NCBI GenBank assembly: GCA_035569435.1
Contig: DATMNB010000137.1
Location: 1 to 29,443, forward strand
DNA from: DASRDS01 sp035569435
GTDB lineage: Bacteria; Gemmatimonadota; Gemmatimonadetes; Gemmatimonadales; Gemmatimonadaceae
Length of the DNA: 29,443 nt
Reading direction: 5' to 3'
Shown here piece by piece: positions 17,095-25,100 of this stretch (positions are counted from its first letter, which is position 1; every line of letters begins with the position of its first letter). Made by a program: the position numbers and the translations under genes. A model generated the notes under the pieces. That model was not told the origin of the DNA, did not search any database, and saw nothing but the letters and a program-made list of their open reading frames with translations.

Positions 17095-17742
17095 TCAGCC
17101 CTTCCGCACCAGCCCCCGCCGCACGGCCACGGCAACCGCGTCGCCGCGCGTCATCACGTCGAGCTTGGAGCACACGGCCTCGACGTGCGCCTGGGCCGTT
17201 CCGTCGCTGATCGCCAACGCTTGGGCGATGCCATGATCCGATTGTCCCGCCGCCACCAATCGCAGCACGGCCAGCTCACGGGCCGTCAGCTGGACGCTCG
17301 TCACGCGCTCGGCAAACGGCGCTCCAGGCGCGGGCGGGGGCACGGACGCGGCCGGCGCTATCCCGGCGTGCGCGGCGCGGACACAGGCCACGAGCTCGTG
17401 CGGCGACACGTCTTTGAGCAGACACGCCTTGGCGCCCGCACGGAGTGCGTGCTCGATGGCGTCGTCGGTTGCGTAGGCCGTCAACATCACGATCACGGCG
17501 CGGGGAAACCGCTCCAGAATGTGCTCGACCACCTGGACGCCCTTCACGCCACGGATCCGAAGATCGACCAACGCCACGTCCGGCCGCGTGCGCGCGTACA
17601 GCTCGACGGCCTCGATGCCGGCCGCCGCCTGGGCCACGACGGTGATGTCCGGCTGCCCATTCAGGATCTGCGCGATGCCGTCCCGCACGATGGCGTGATC
17701 GTCGGCGAGTAACACGCGAATGGAGCGCTCGGGCTCGGTCAT
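17095..17742 (-). CDS. NarL/FixJ-family response regulator, divergent paralogue
   Basis: A 215-residue regulator whose ATG at 17742 overlaps the kinase stop (ATGA), so it is the kinase's coupled partner. The receiver keeps Asp14-Asp15, Asp60 in VALVDLRIRG and the Lys in CLLKDV. The usual DLRMP-x2-DG loop after the phosphoacceptor is altered to DLRIRGVKG. In the HTH the near-invariant GTVKxHV of the recognition helix reads GTAQAHVEAVCSKLDV, losing the DNA-contacting Lys. It is similar to the next regulator, so the pair probably arose by duplication followed by divergence in DNA target or output. Confidence 0.92.
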   Translation of the reverse strand: MTEPERSIRVLLADDHAIVRDGIAQILNGQPDITVVAQAAAGIEAVELYARTRPDVALVDLRIRGVKGVQVVEHILERFPRAVIVMLTAYATDDAIEHALRAGAKACLLKDVSPHELVACVRAAHAGIAPAASVPPPAPGAPFAERVTSVQLTARELAVLRLVAAGQSDHGIAQALAISDGTAQAHVEAVCSKLDVMTRGDAVAVAVRRGLVRKG

Positions 17743-18920
17743 GCGGGCCACACCGCCACGATCTCCGTGCCGGCTCCGGGTTCGGTGACCAACGTCAGGG
17801 CCGCGCCGATGCGCTCGGCGCGCTCGTACATACCGACCAACCCGTAGTGCTCCGTGTGGGGCTCGTTGGGATCGAAGCCCTGCCCATCATCCGCCACCAC
17901 GAGCCGCACGCCCCGCTCGCCGAGGAACGCCAGCTCCACGTCGATGCGGCCGCCCTGGCTATGCCGTGCGGCGTTGGTCAGTGCCTCGCGCACGATGCCG
18001 AACAGCTCGGCCTCGACCGCGGGGTCGAGCAGCCGCGGCGCCCCGGTCACGCGTACCCCGAGCTGGCCGCGATAGTAGCGCCGCACGAGGTCGGTCGCGT
18101 CGTGCACGGCGCGCGTCAGGTTGAACGCCGTGGCCGAGGGTCGGAGCATGGCGACGGACCGGCGGGCTTCGGCCAGACTGTTCACCGCGAGCCGTCGCAC
18201 CGTGTCGAGAGGCTCGCGCGCGGTGGCCCAGGCAGGTCCCAGCTTGTCCTCGGCGTCAGTCAGCTGCATGATGATCTGCGCCAGCGCTTGCGCCAACGTA
18301 TCGTGGATGTCGCGCGCCAACCGGTTGCGTTCGTCCGCCAGGGACGCGTCGGTCAGGCGCGCCACCTCGAGCGCCAGCATCAGCTCTCGCATCAGCGTGC
18401 GTGCCGACCGCAACCGGCCCGCGTTCACTTCGACGCCCGCGCGGTAGGCCAGGCCGAGGAACCCGATGACCGCCTCGCCGCGCCTGAGCGTCACCGCGGC
18501 GCCGGTCGCGTGGCCCTCGGCGCGATGCCAGGCCACGCACTGCTCCGGCAGTCGAGGATCGGTGAAGTCGATGCGATGCACGTGGGGATCGTCCTCCGGA
18601 TGGGTGAGGGTCGGCAACTCCGGAACGGCCGCCACGCGCAACGCCGCGCACCACGCGTCCCTGCGCTCGTCACCGCGGACGTCGACGAGCTCTCCATGCA
18701 GGACGGCGGCTTCGAGCACCAGCGCGCTCGACGCCGGCTCGTAGCGGCAGACCGCGCCGCTCCTGCCTCCGGCCCGTTCGACGAGCGCGACGAGCACTTC
18801 GCCGATGAAGACGCGTACGTCGGAGATGCGCGACAGGCAGTCGGCGCACTGCCGCAGCACCGCGTTGGGCACCGATGCATGGTCCTCTCGCACGGGACGC
18901 CTCCCTCGAGTCCCCGGCAT
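17739..18920 (-). CDS. Soluble NarL-type sensor histidine kinase (GAF-like, HisKA_3, HATPase_c)
   Basis: A 393-residue kinase from the ATG at 18920; a GTG six bases upstream is an equal alternative. There is no membrane segment. Residues about 15-185 look like a GAF-type sensor (VFIGEVLVALVERAGGRSGA, later AAVTLRRGEAVIGFLGLAYR) containing a CADC pair near residue 26. The HisKA_3 domain has phosphorylatable His206 in RLARDIHDTLAQALAQI, and the ATP-binding domain has the N box REALTNAARHS (Asn316), VVADDGQGFD and GLVGMYERAERIGA. It senses a cytoplasmic cue and phosphorylates NarL-type regulators. Two such genes follow directly. The signal is unknown. Confidence 0.9.
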   Translation of the reverse strand: MPGTRGRRPVREDHASVPNAVLRQCADCLSRISDVRVFIGEVLVALVERAGGRSGAVCRYEPASSALVLEAAVLHGELVDVRGDERRDAWCAALRVAAVPELPTLTHPEDDPHVHRIDFTDPRLPEQCVAWHRAEGHATGAAVTLRRGEAVIGFLGLAYRAGVEVNAGRLRSARTLMRELMLALEVARLTDASLADERNRLARDIHDTLAQALAQIIMQLTDAEDKLGPAWATAREPLDTVRRLAVNSLAEARRSVAMLRPSATAFNLTRAVHDATDLVRRYYRGQLGVRVTGAPRLLDPAVEAELFGIVREALTNAARHSQGGRIDVELAFLGERGVRLVVADDGQGFDPNEPHTEHYGLVGMYERAERIGAALTLVTEPGAGTEIVAVWPA

Positions 18921-18935
18921 GGCCACGACATGGCC

Positions 18936-19244
18936 CTAGTGCAGGCTATTCTCGTCGACCATTTCAAACAACCGGTGGTTGTCGCGGCATCCTGACTGAA
19001 CTGGGTCCGTTCGTCCGTGATGGTCTGAAGGATGCGTGCCGACATCGCCGAGGTCGGGCGTCGCCCGATGCGCGGCGTCAGGGCCACGAGGCTCTGGGCG
19101 ATGTCGCCGGTGAGCTCGCACCGGCCTCTGCAGGTACTCCGACAGCGCCGTGGTCACGATGCGGGACAGGCTGCCGCTCTCTCCGGCGGAGCGCGTCAGT
19201 GTGTCCAGCACCGATGTCGGGATCTCGCAAGTCAACACGGCCAT
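18936..19244 (-). CDS. Ribbon-helix-helix (CopG/Arc-like) protein, apparently frameshifted
   Basis: The first 41 codons encode a convincing ribbon-helix-helix: a beta strand VLTCEIP, then TSVLDTLTRSAGESGS and LSRIVTTALSEYLQRP, with about 90% G or C at codon third positions. After 19122 this frame turns into Arg/His/Pro-rich text with much lower third-position GC, while the frame one base over becomes protein-like (CELTGDIAQSLVALTPRIGR, then PTSAMSARILQTITDERTQF) with high third-position GC. The original frame looks genuine again only at the end (HRLFEMVDENSLH, stop at 18936), 9-15 bp before the kinase start. I infer two compensating indels or two sequence errors. Probable regulator; divergent from the decarboxylase-like gene and upstream of the kinase. 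Confidence 0.5.
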   Translation of the reverse strand: MAVLTCEIPTSVLDTLTRSAGESGSLSRIVTTALSEYLQRPVRAHRRHRPEPRGPDAAHRATPDLGDVGTHPSDHHGRTDPVQSGCRDNHRLFEMVDENSLH

Positions 19245-19396
19245 GATGCTGGCGAAGGTACGCGCCGGCGATGTTCCGCGGATCTGTCAAAACTACCGTA
19301 GCAGTATTGCGAGTAGGCGCGGCCGGCGGCGGTCAGTTGATTGGTTGCGTGGGTGCGCCTCTTCGCTTCGACATTCCGGTCACCGGGAGTTTCGCC
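19245..19396. promoter_or_regulatory. Divergent intergenic region with a small palindrome
   Basis: These 152 bp separate the ribbon-helix-helix gene (minus) and the decarboxylase-like gene (plus). A relatively AT-rich island at 19281-19310 holds the palindrome CTACcGTAG (19293-19301), the best candidate operator here. A poor -35-like CTGTCA and a TATTGC lie around it. On the right, GGGAG about nine bases before 19397 serves as ribosome-binding site for the decarboxylase-like gene. Confidence 0.3.
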
Positions 19397-20197
19397 ATGC
19401 TGAAAGGCTTCACCGTGCCGCGGTCTCCACTGGGAATCGCGGCACTCGACCCTCCGCCCCCGTGGCACTACTCGTCGGACGTGATCGCCGTGGAATACTG
19501 GACCGACCCCAAGGCGGCGGCCGCGACGCTGCCACTCGGGCTGTCGCCGGATCCGACAACGAACGGGCACGCCTGGATGATGTTTCTCGATTGGCAGTTC
19601 ACGGGTGAGCACGACGAGTATCTGGATCCGGCGCGGTATCAGTACCGGGAGGCGTTCGTGCTGGTCGAGGCGATGTGGGGCACGACGCCTGTCACGTACT
19701 GTCCCTACATCTTCGTGGACAACGACGCCGCGATGGCGCGCGGCTGGATTCAGGGCTTCCCCAAGCGATTGGGCAGCATCTTTCAGACGCGGAGTTACGC
19801 GGCGCCGAGTCTGGCGCAGGGGAAGGTGGCGGCGGGCAGCCGGTTTGGCGCCAGTCTCTCGAGTAATGGGCAGCGTCTCGCTGAGGCGCGCATCACGCTG
19901 CGGAAGCCCATCGCCGACCCGACCACGATCTTCAACCGTCCGACCACGCTCGTCCGGTATTTCCCGAGCCTGGTGAAGGGGAAGCAGCAGACCCCGCCGG
20001 TCCACGAGTTGGCGATGTCGCTGACGGATAACATCACCATGGTCGACCTCTGGGCCGGCGACGCCGAGCTGGCCATACCCGAGTTGCCCGGCGAAGAGTT
20101 GTCCGCGCTGAAGCCTATGCGCGTCAGTGCCGGCTATCGCTACGGCCTGTCCTATTCGGTGACCGACCTCCGCATTCTGCAGGATTATACCAAATGA
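19397..20197 (+). CDS. Acetoacetate-decarboxylase-superfamily protein
   Basis: A 266-residue protein (clostridial acetoacetate decarboxylase has 244). The ATG at 19397 with GGGAG nine bases upstream and MLKGFTVPRSPLG as N-terminus is preferred; the open frame to 19271 adds 42 residues of different character. The superfamily is shown by YREAFVLVEAMWG and above all by GWIQGFPKRLG, where Lys123 is in the position of the Schiff-base lysine (Lys115) and Arg124 replaces the second lysine that lowers its pKa. Substitution there suggests a chemistry other than simple decarboxylation, as in aldolase/dehydratase or hydratase members of this superfamily. The stop overlaps the next start (ATGA), so a nitroreductase-like protein is its coupled partner. 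Substrate unknown. Confidence 0.8.
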   Translation: MLKGFTVPRSPLGIAALDPPPPWHYSSDVIAVEYWTDPKAAAATLPLGLSPDPTTNGHAWMMFLDWQFTGEHDEYLDPARYQYREAFVLVEAMWGTTPVTYCPYIFVDNDAAMARGWIQGFPKRLGSIFQTRSYAAPSLAQGKVAAGSRFGASLSSNGQRLAEARITLRKPIADPTTIFNRPTTLVRYFPSLVKGKQQTPPVHELAMSLTDNITMVDLWAGDAELAIPELPGEELSALKPMRVSAGYRYGLSYSVTDLRILQDYTK

Positions 20198-21564
20198 ACG
20201 AACTCTCGGATCTCGTCGATCGACCGTTGCTCGAGACGATCTTCCAGCGGCGGACGCATCGCGTCTCGCGCGGCGTGGCGACGATCAAAGCCGGATCGAT
20301 GACCTATCGCTCGACGCAGGTGGCGGAGCCGCTCACGCCGCTCGAGGAGGCCATCCTGATCAACGTGGTCATGGGCACGGGGCTGACGATGCCGGATCGG
20401 CCCTTTCAGGATCCCGCGACGGGCGCGTTCGTCATGGCCAAGCCCAATCTCACCATGCATGGACGGAGCGCGGGGAGCCCGGACAACGCGCAGGGTACGC
20501 ACTTCTTCATGATCGACGACAGTGGGACGTATTACCTGCGCAACCTGCCGGCGCCGGATGGCGGCGTCGAGTTCGAGCCCGATGCCCTGATCCAGCGCGC
20601 GGAGCAGGCCAAGGTCACGCTACTCGACCATCGCATCGACGTGCCCGGCTCGCGGGATTTCCCCGCTTACTTCGACTCCAACCGACTCCTGTCCAACGTC
20701 GCGGGGACGACCATCTTCTTCCCCGTCGTCGATCTCTCGCACCAGTACATCAATGGCTTGATGTACCTCTTGACCCAACCGGATGGCGCGCGGCCGGCCT
20801 TTGTCGACGACCACAATCAGTATCGGTTGGCGGGCGTGGAGAAGTGGGTCGCGTCGGGGTTTCTCAACGACAAGATCAGGGTGCCACTCGGTCCATTGGG
20901 TGGCTTCCGCACGCAGATCGAGCCGGACCTGTTGCTGCAAACGGTATTTCTCGTCGCCGAGGCCATGGGGCTCGGCTCGTGGATTCATGGCTGCCTGAAT
21001 CCATCGATCCTTCTGGGGGACCCCAGGTTCACGCCGGTGTACGGCCCCATGCTCGGATTCGATTTCGTGACGCCGCCGTACTCCGATCTGGACAATCTGC
21101 GATGGAACGTGCCATCGGCGCAGTACGCGGTGGAGCGGACGCATCCGGTTGGGCTCAAGCATGGGGACGAGTATCTCATCCGGGCGATGTGTCCGCCGTA
21201 TTTCGCGTCGATGGCCGCGGCCGTCGACGAGGTGGTGCGACTCAAGTTCGGGGCGGGCGGCGTGTACGACGACGCGGCGACGTTTGGGAAGATCTACAAG
21301 GGCGACTTCGAGGAGCGGTATCTACGCGAGGCGCCGCAATACTCAGACGACGTGGTGGCCTGTGCGCGCGACATCTGCGAGTACATCCATCAGACGCACG
21401 GCCGGTTTCCGGCGCACGTCGACGCGCTGTTCGCGCCCGGCGTGTGGATTCAGGTCAGTCATCCCGACACTGACTACTACGATCGGTATTTCCGGAACGG
21501 TCTCACGGGCGTGCAGCGGGCGCATTTCGACCACTGGCACGCCCCTGCGGTGTCGCGCCGATGA
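20194..21564 (+). CDS. Nitroreductase-like flavoprotein of unknown function
   Basis: A 456-residue protein, much longer than a typical nitroreductase (about 200-220). The N-terminus LLETIFQRRTHRVSRGV resembles the Arg-rich FMN-phosphate loop (I-x-RRS-R) of the family. LTPLEEAILINVVMGTG follows like the first helix pair, and FLVAEAMGLGSWIHGCLNPS (about residue 250) matches the A-E-A-LGLGS helix near the flavin. Middle and C-terminal parts (about 95-230 and 290-456) have no motif I recognise; they contain several Trp/Tyr/His-rich turns such as FDHWHAP at the end. No signal peptide is present. It is translationally coupled to the decarboxylase-fold gene. The nitroreductase link is moderate, and it could be a new branch of that fold. 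Confidence 0.6.
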   Translation: MNELSDLVDRPLLETIFQRRTHRVSRGVATIKAGSMTYRSTQVAEPLTPLEEAILINVVMGTGLTMPDRPFQDPATGAFVMAKPNLTMHGRSAGSPDNAQGTHFFMIDDSGTYYLRNLPAPDGGVEFEPDALIQRAEQAKVTLLDHRIDVPGSRDFPAYFDSNRLLSNVAGTTIFFPVVDLSHQYINGLMYLLTQPDGARPAFVDDHNQYRLAGVEKWVASGFLNDKIRVPLGPLGGFRTQIEPDLLLQTVFLVAEAMGLGSWIHGCLNPSILLGDPRFTPVYGPMLGFDFVTPPYSDLDNLRWNVPSAQYAVERTHPVGLKHGDEYLIRAMCPPYFASMAAAVDEVVRLKFGAGGVYDDAATFGKIYKGDFEERYLREAPQYSDDVVACARDICEYIHQTHGRFPAHVDALFAPGVWIQVSHPDTDYYDRYFRNGLTGVQRAHFDHWHAPAVSRR

Positions 21565-21748
21565 GCGGGCTGGCGCTCTGAGAAGGCAACAGATCACAGA
21601 CGCGGCGTCGCTCTGAGTCATCGGGGCGGCGCCGTTGGCGCGATGTCCAGCCTGGTGCTCGGCCGATCTCGAGCATTGCGGAGATTTTGAAAGCGACGCG
21701 ACGCCCGGATGCGCCAAACTTGTCGAACGGCGCACCGCGCTGTTGACC

Positions 21749-21777
21749 TTGACTCAGAGAAACACCCACTGTACCGA
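21749..21777 (+). promoter_or_regulatory. Weak candidate sigma-70-type promoter for the cytochrome gene
   Basis: TTGACT at 21749-21754 is 17 bases from TACCGA at 21772-21777, just upstream of the ATG at 21789; a second TTGACC lies six bases before it. The -35 is good, the -10 poor. The 224 bp from 21565 show no gene otherwise. Confidence 0.25.
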
Positions 21778-21788
21778 GCAATCGACCT

Positions 21789-22370
21789 ATGATCCGCTGC
21801 CACCGGGTGCGCTCCGCACTCCTCTGCCTAGCGATCGTCCCGCTCGCCAGCAGTCTTCTGGCGGGCCACCTCGGCGCCCAGGCGACACCCGCGAAGGGCG
21901 GGGCACTGTTTGATCCCATTGCGAGCGTCTTGCAGAGTCCGCGATGCATCAATTGCCACCCGGCTGGCGACGTGCCGCATCAAAAGGATACCCATATCCC
22001 TCATCTGCAGCATGTCATCCGCGGCCCGTATGGGACGGGCTCGCCCGCGCTGCCCTGTTCGACGTGCCACCAGAACCGGAATTCGGCCGAAGGAGCGGTG
22101 CCCGGGGCGCCGGGATGGAGACTGGCGCCGCTCAGCATGAAATGGGAAGGGCTCACCAAAGGACAGATCTGTGAGTCGATCAAAGATCCGAACCGAAACG
22201 GCAACCGGCGGACGCTCGAGGAAGTCATCGCGCACATGAAAAGCGATTCGCTCGTGCTGTGGGCGTGGCATCCCGGCGCGGATCGGACGGTGCCGCCCGT
22301 GTCGCACGAACAGCTCGTCCGCGATCTCAATGCCTGGGTCGCGGCCGGCGGGCCATGCCCGTCGAACTAA
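21789..22370 (+). CDS. Exported c-type cytochrome-like protein, hydroxylase partner
   Basis: A 193-residue protein with a signal peptide (LLCLAIVPLASSLLAGHLGAQ, about residues 11-31). Two heme c attachment motifs are present, CINCH (53-57) and CSTCH (90-94), with a His-rich stretch between them (HQKDTHIPHLQHV) that can supply distal ligands. The fold is otherwise unfamiliar; similar proteins are found next to isoquinoline 1-oxidoreductase genes, as here. It would be a periplasmic diheme electron acceptor for the molybdenum hydroxylase encoded downstream, feeding electrons toward the respiratory chain. Its TAA stop lies inside the first unit of an 11-bp tandem repeat. No Shine-Dalgarno is seen. 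Confidence 0.8.
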   Translation: MIRCHRVRSALLCLAIVPLASSLLAGHLGAQATPAKGGALFDPIASVLQSPRCINCHPAGDVPHQKDTHIPHLQHVIRGPYGTGSPALPCSTCHQNRNSAEGAVPGAPGWRLAPLSMKWEGLTKGQICESIKDPNRNGNRRTLEEVIAHMKSDSLVLWAWHPGADRTVPPVSHEQLVRDLNAWVAAGGPCPSN

Positions 22371-22424
22371 CGTCGAACTCACGTCGAACTCACGTCGAAC
22401 TCACGTCTACTCACCTCGAACTCA
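22360..22424. repeat. Tandem 11-bp repeat, six units, at the cytochrome stop codon
   Basis: The unit is CGTCGAACTCA. Three perfect copies occupy 22371-22381, 22382-22392 and 22393-22403. A variant ending in TAA (22360-22370) carries the upstream stop codon. A shortened CGTCTACTCA (22404-22413) and CCTCGAACTCA (22414-22424) follow. The array fills most of the 72-bp gap before the [2Fe-2S] subunit gene. Confidence 0.92.
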
Positions 22425-22442
22425 TTTCGCGCCGAGATCCCC

Positions 22443-22901
22443 ATGGCCTTCACGATTACAGTCAACGGCAGCACGCATACAGTTGATGTCGACGGCGACA
22501 CGCCCCTGTTGTGGGTCCTCCGCGACGTCCTCGAGATGACCGGCACCAAGTTTGGCTGCGGGCGGGCCTTGTGTGGGGCCTGCACCGTGCACGTCGATGG
22601 GTCTCCCCGGCGTTCCTGCATCACCCCGATCGGCAGCGTGCGTGTGTCGGCGATCACGACGATCGAGGCCATCGGATCGACCGCCACGGGGAAGAAGCTG
22701 CAGGAGGCCTGGCTCGCCGAAGAGGTCGTGCAGTGCGGCTACTGCCAGTCCGGCCAGATCATGTCCGCCTGCGCGCTGCTGACGGCCATCCCGCGACCCA
22801 CGGATGCCGATATCGACGCGGCCATGTCCGGCAATATCTGTCGGTGCGGCACGTATGTGCGCATGCGCACCGCGATCCATCGCGCCGCCAGTCAGGCGTG
22901 A
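22443..22901 (+). CDS. iorA: [2Fe-2S] subunit of an isoquinoline 1-oxidoreductase-type molybdenum hydroxylase
   Basis: A 152-residue protein of the size of IorA/CoxS small subunits. The plant-ferredoxin-type cluster is bound by Cys39, Cys44, Cys47 and Cys59 (FGCGRALCGACTVHVDG, then RRSC). The second, all-helical cluster is bound by Cys98, Cys101, Cys133 and Cys135 (QCGYCQSGQI and NICRCGTY). It passes electrons from the molybdenum site to an external acceptor. It has no Tat signal of its own and would be carried out with the large subunit, whose gene begins 14 bp downstream. The symbol follows the family, and the natural substrate is not known. Confidence 0.93.
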   Translation: MAFTITVNGSTHTVDVDGDTPLLWVLRDVLEMTGTKFGCGRALCGACTVHVDGSPRRSCITPIGSVRVSAITTIEAIGSTATGKKLQEAWLAEEVVQCGYCQSGQIMSACALLTAIPRPTDADIDAAMSGNICRCGTYVRMRTAIHRAASQA

Positions 22902-22915
22902 GAGGAGGAGTGACC

Positions 22916-25075
22916 ATGCCACATCCGTATCTCGACCGCCGCACCTTCCTCAAGACCAGCGCCGTCACTGGTGGCGGACTGCTCATGACGGTCGCCCTCC
23001 CCGGCCTGTCCCGGTGGGCCGCCGCGGTGCCCACGCCGCCGACGCTGCCCCCCAACGCGTTCATCCGCATCGCGCCGGACGGCGCGGTGACGCTCGTGAT
23101 GCCGTGCGTCGAGATGGGGCAGGGCATCTACACGAGCATGGCCATGATGATGGCGGAGGAGCTCGACGTGGGGCTGGATCAAGTGCAGCTCGAGACCGCG
23201 CCACCCGACCCGCGCTACGTGAATCCGATCATTCACGAACAGATCACTGCCGACTCGTCGTCGATCCGCGCGTTCGGCACCACCGTGCGCTTAGCTGGCG
23301 CGACGACACGTGCCCTGCTCATAAGCGCGGCGGCAACCCACTGGGGCGTCGCGGCCTCCTCCTGCACCACGGCGCGCGGGACGGTCGTCCACCAAGCGTC
23401 CCGCCGAACACTGAGCTATGGCATGCTGGCGTCGGCCGCCGCCACGCTGCCGATCCCACCACACGTGCCGCTCAAGGCCGCCAAGGACTTCACGCTGATC
23501 GGCAAACCGGTCAAGCGTCTCGACACGCCGAGTAAGGTGAACGGCACGGCGCAGTATGGCATCGACGCCAAAGTGCCGGGGATGAAGTTCGCGGCCGTGG
23601 CGATGTCTCCCGTCTCGGGTGGCACGGCGGCGCACTACGACAAGGCGGCCGCGCTGGCGGTCAACGGGGTGCGACAGGTCGTGACGCTCCCGGGCGCCAT
23701 CGCCGTCATCGCTGATCACACCGGTGCCGCCCAGAAGGGCGTCCGCGCGTTAGCCGTTCGCTGGAATGCGGGCCCGAATGGCGATGTCACGAGCGCCGGG
23801 ATCCTGGAGCAGCTGCGGGTGGCGTCGAGCACCCAGGGTGGCGTGGCGCGCAAAACCGGCGATGTCGCGGCCGCGTTCGCCAGCGCGGCGCGGCGCGTCG
23901 ATGCGATCTACGAGCAGCCGTTTGTCGCCCACGCGTGCATGGAGCCGTTGAACTGCACCGTCCACGTTCGCCCGGACCGGTGCGACGTCTGGATCGGCAC
24001 CCAGGCGCCGGGCCGCGTGCAAGCGATCGCGGCCAAGTTGACCGGGCTGCCGCTGTCGGCCGTTGCCGTGCACGGCCACCTCTTGGGCGGGGGGTTTGGT
24101 CGGAAGAGCGAGATCGACTACGTGGCCCAGGCGGTCACGATCGCCAAAGCCGTCGATGCGCCGGTCAAGGTCATCTGGACGCGGGAGCAGGACATCCAGC
24201 ACGACATGTATCGGCCGTACTACTACGACCGCATCTCGGCCGGACTCGACCCTCATGGCAAGCCGGTCGCCTGGAGTCACCGCATCGTCGGGTCATCGTT
24301 TCTGGGACGGCTCGTCCCGCAGGCGCTGGCTGGTGGGTTCGATCCCGACGCCGTCGACGGCGCGGCGGACCTCCAGTACGATGTGCCGAACATTGTCGTC
24401 GACTTTGTCCGACAGGAACCGCGCGGGGTGATGACCACGTGGTGGCGGAGTATTGGACGCGGGCGCAACGCGTTTGTCATCGAGAGTTTCATCGATGAGC
24501 TGGCGGCCGCGACCGGAACCGATCCGGTTGCCTACCGCGCCGCACTGCTCTCTCATGAGCCGCGTGCCCTCGGCGTGCTGCAGTTGGCGGCGTCGAAGGC
24601 AGGATGGGGCCAACCGCTCCCGCCCAAGCATGGGCGCGGCGTGGCAGTACAGCCGGCATTCGACAGCTACTTCGCCCAGGTCGTCGAGGTAGACGTCACC
24701 GACCCACAGGCGATCAAGGTCTCGCGGGTTGTGTGCGCCGCGGATTGTGGCTTGACCATCAACCCGGATACGGTCGTGGCACAGATGCAAGGCGGCATCA
24801 TCTTTGGTCTGTCGGCCGCGCTGTACGGTCTGATCAGCCTGAAACACGGCGCGGTCGAGCAGGGAAACTTCGACACCTACCGCGTGCTGCGGATGGACGA
24901 GGCGCCACGCATCGAGGTGTACCTGGTGGAGAGCACCGCGGCCTCCGGCGGCATCGGCGAAGCCGGGGTCCCGTGCGCGATCCCTGCCCTGGCGAACGCG
25001 ATCTTCGCGGCGACAGGGACGCGCCTGCGCAACCTTCCCTTGCGGCTGGCTTCCGGGAAACTGGCCTCGACCTAG
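22916..25075 (+). CDS. iorB: Molybdopterin-binding large subunit, IorB-type, Tat-exported
   Basis: A 719-residue catalytic subunit. The ATG at 22916 follows a strong GGAGGAG (22904-22910) by five bases and yields a Tat signal, DRRTFLKTSAVTGGGLLMTV with Arg8-Arg9; the longer frame from 22511 is a shadow of iorA. Molybdopterin-binding signatures include EMGQGIYTSMAMMMAEELDV, HGHLLGGGFGRKSEIDYVAQ and GVMTTWWRSIGRGRNAFVIE. The catalytic Glu682 is in GGIGEAGVP near the C-terminus. The enzyme hydroxylates a heteroaromatic or aldehyde carbon with water oxygen in the periplasm. Unlike some IorB homologues it has no heme domain, consistent with the separate cytochrome gene upstream. Confidence 0.93.
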   Translation: MPHPYLDRRTFLKTSAVTGGGLLMTVALPGLSRWAAAVPTPPTLPPNAFIRIAPDGAVTLVMPCVEMGQGIYTSMAMMMAEELDVGLDQVQLETAPPDPRYVNPIIHEQITADSSSIRAFGTTVRLAGATTRALLISAAATHWGVAASSCTTARGTVVHQASRRTLSYGMLASAAATLPIPPHVPLKAAKDFTLIGKPVKRLDTPSKVNGTAQYGIDAKVPGMKFAAVAMSPVSGGTAAHYDKAAALAVNGVRQVVTLPGAIAVIADHTGAAQKGVRALAVRWNAGPNGDVTSAGILEQLRVASSTQGGVARKTGDVAAAFASAARRVDAIYEQPFVAHACMEPLNCTVHVRPDRCDVWIGTQAPGRVQAIAAKLTGLPLSAVAVHGHLLGGGFGRKSEIDYVAQAVTIAKAVDAPVKVIWTREQDIQHDMYRPYYYDRISAGLDPHGKPVAWSHRIVGSSFLGRLVPQALAGGFDPDAVDGAADLQYDVPNIVVDFVRQEPRGVMTTWWRSIGRGRNAFVIESFIDELAAATGTDPVAYRAALLSHEPRALGVLQLAASKAGWGQPLPPKHGRGVAVQPAFDSYFAQVVEVDVTDPQAIKVSRVVCAADCGLTINPDTVVAQMQGGIIFGLSAALYGLISLKHGAVEQGNFDTYRVLRMDEAPRIEVYLVESTAASGGIGEAGVPCAIPALANAIFAATGTRLRNLPLRLASGKLAST

Positions 25076-25100
25076 CCCGGTCGCGTTGGGGCCCCCGGTT

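Noticed and set aside
21563..21578. GAGCG/CGCTC hairpin at the end of the nitroreductase-like gene
   Set aside because: Five base pairs, no T-run, overlapping the stop codon; too weak to call a terminator.
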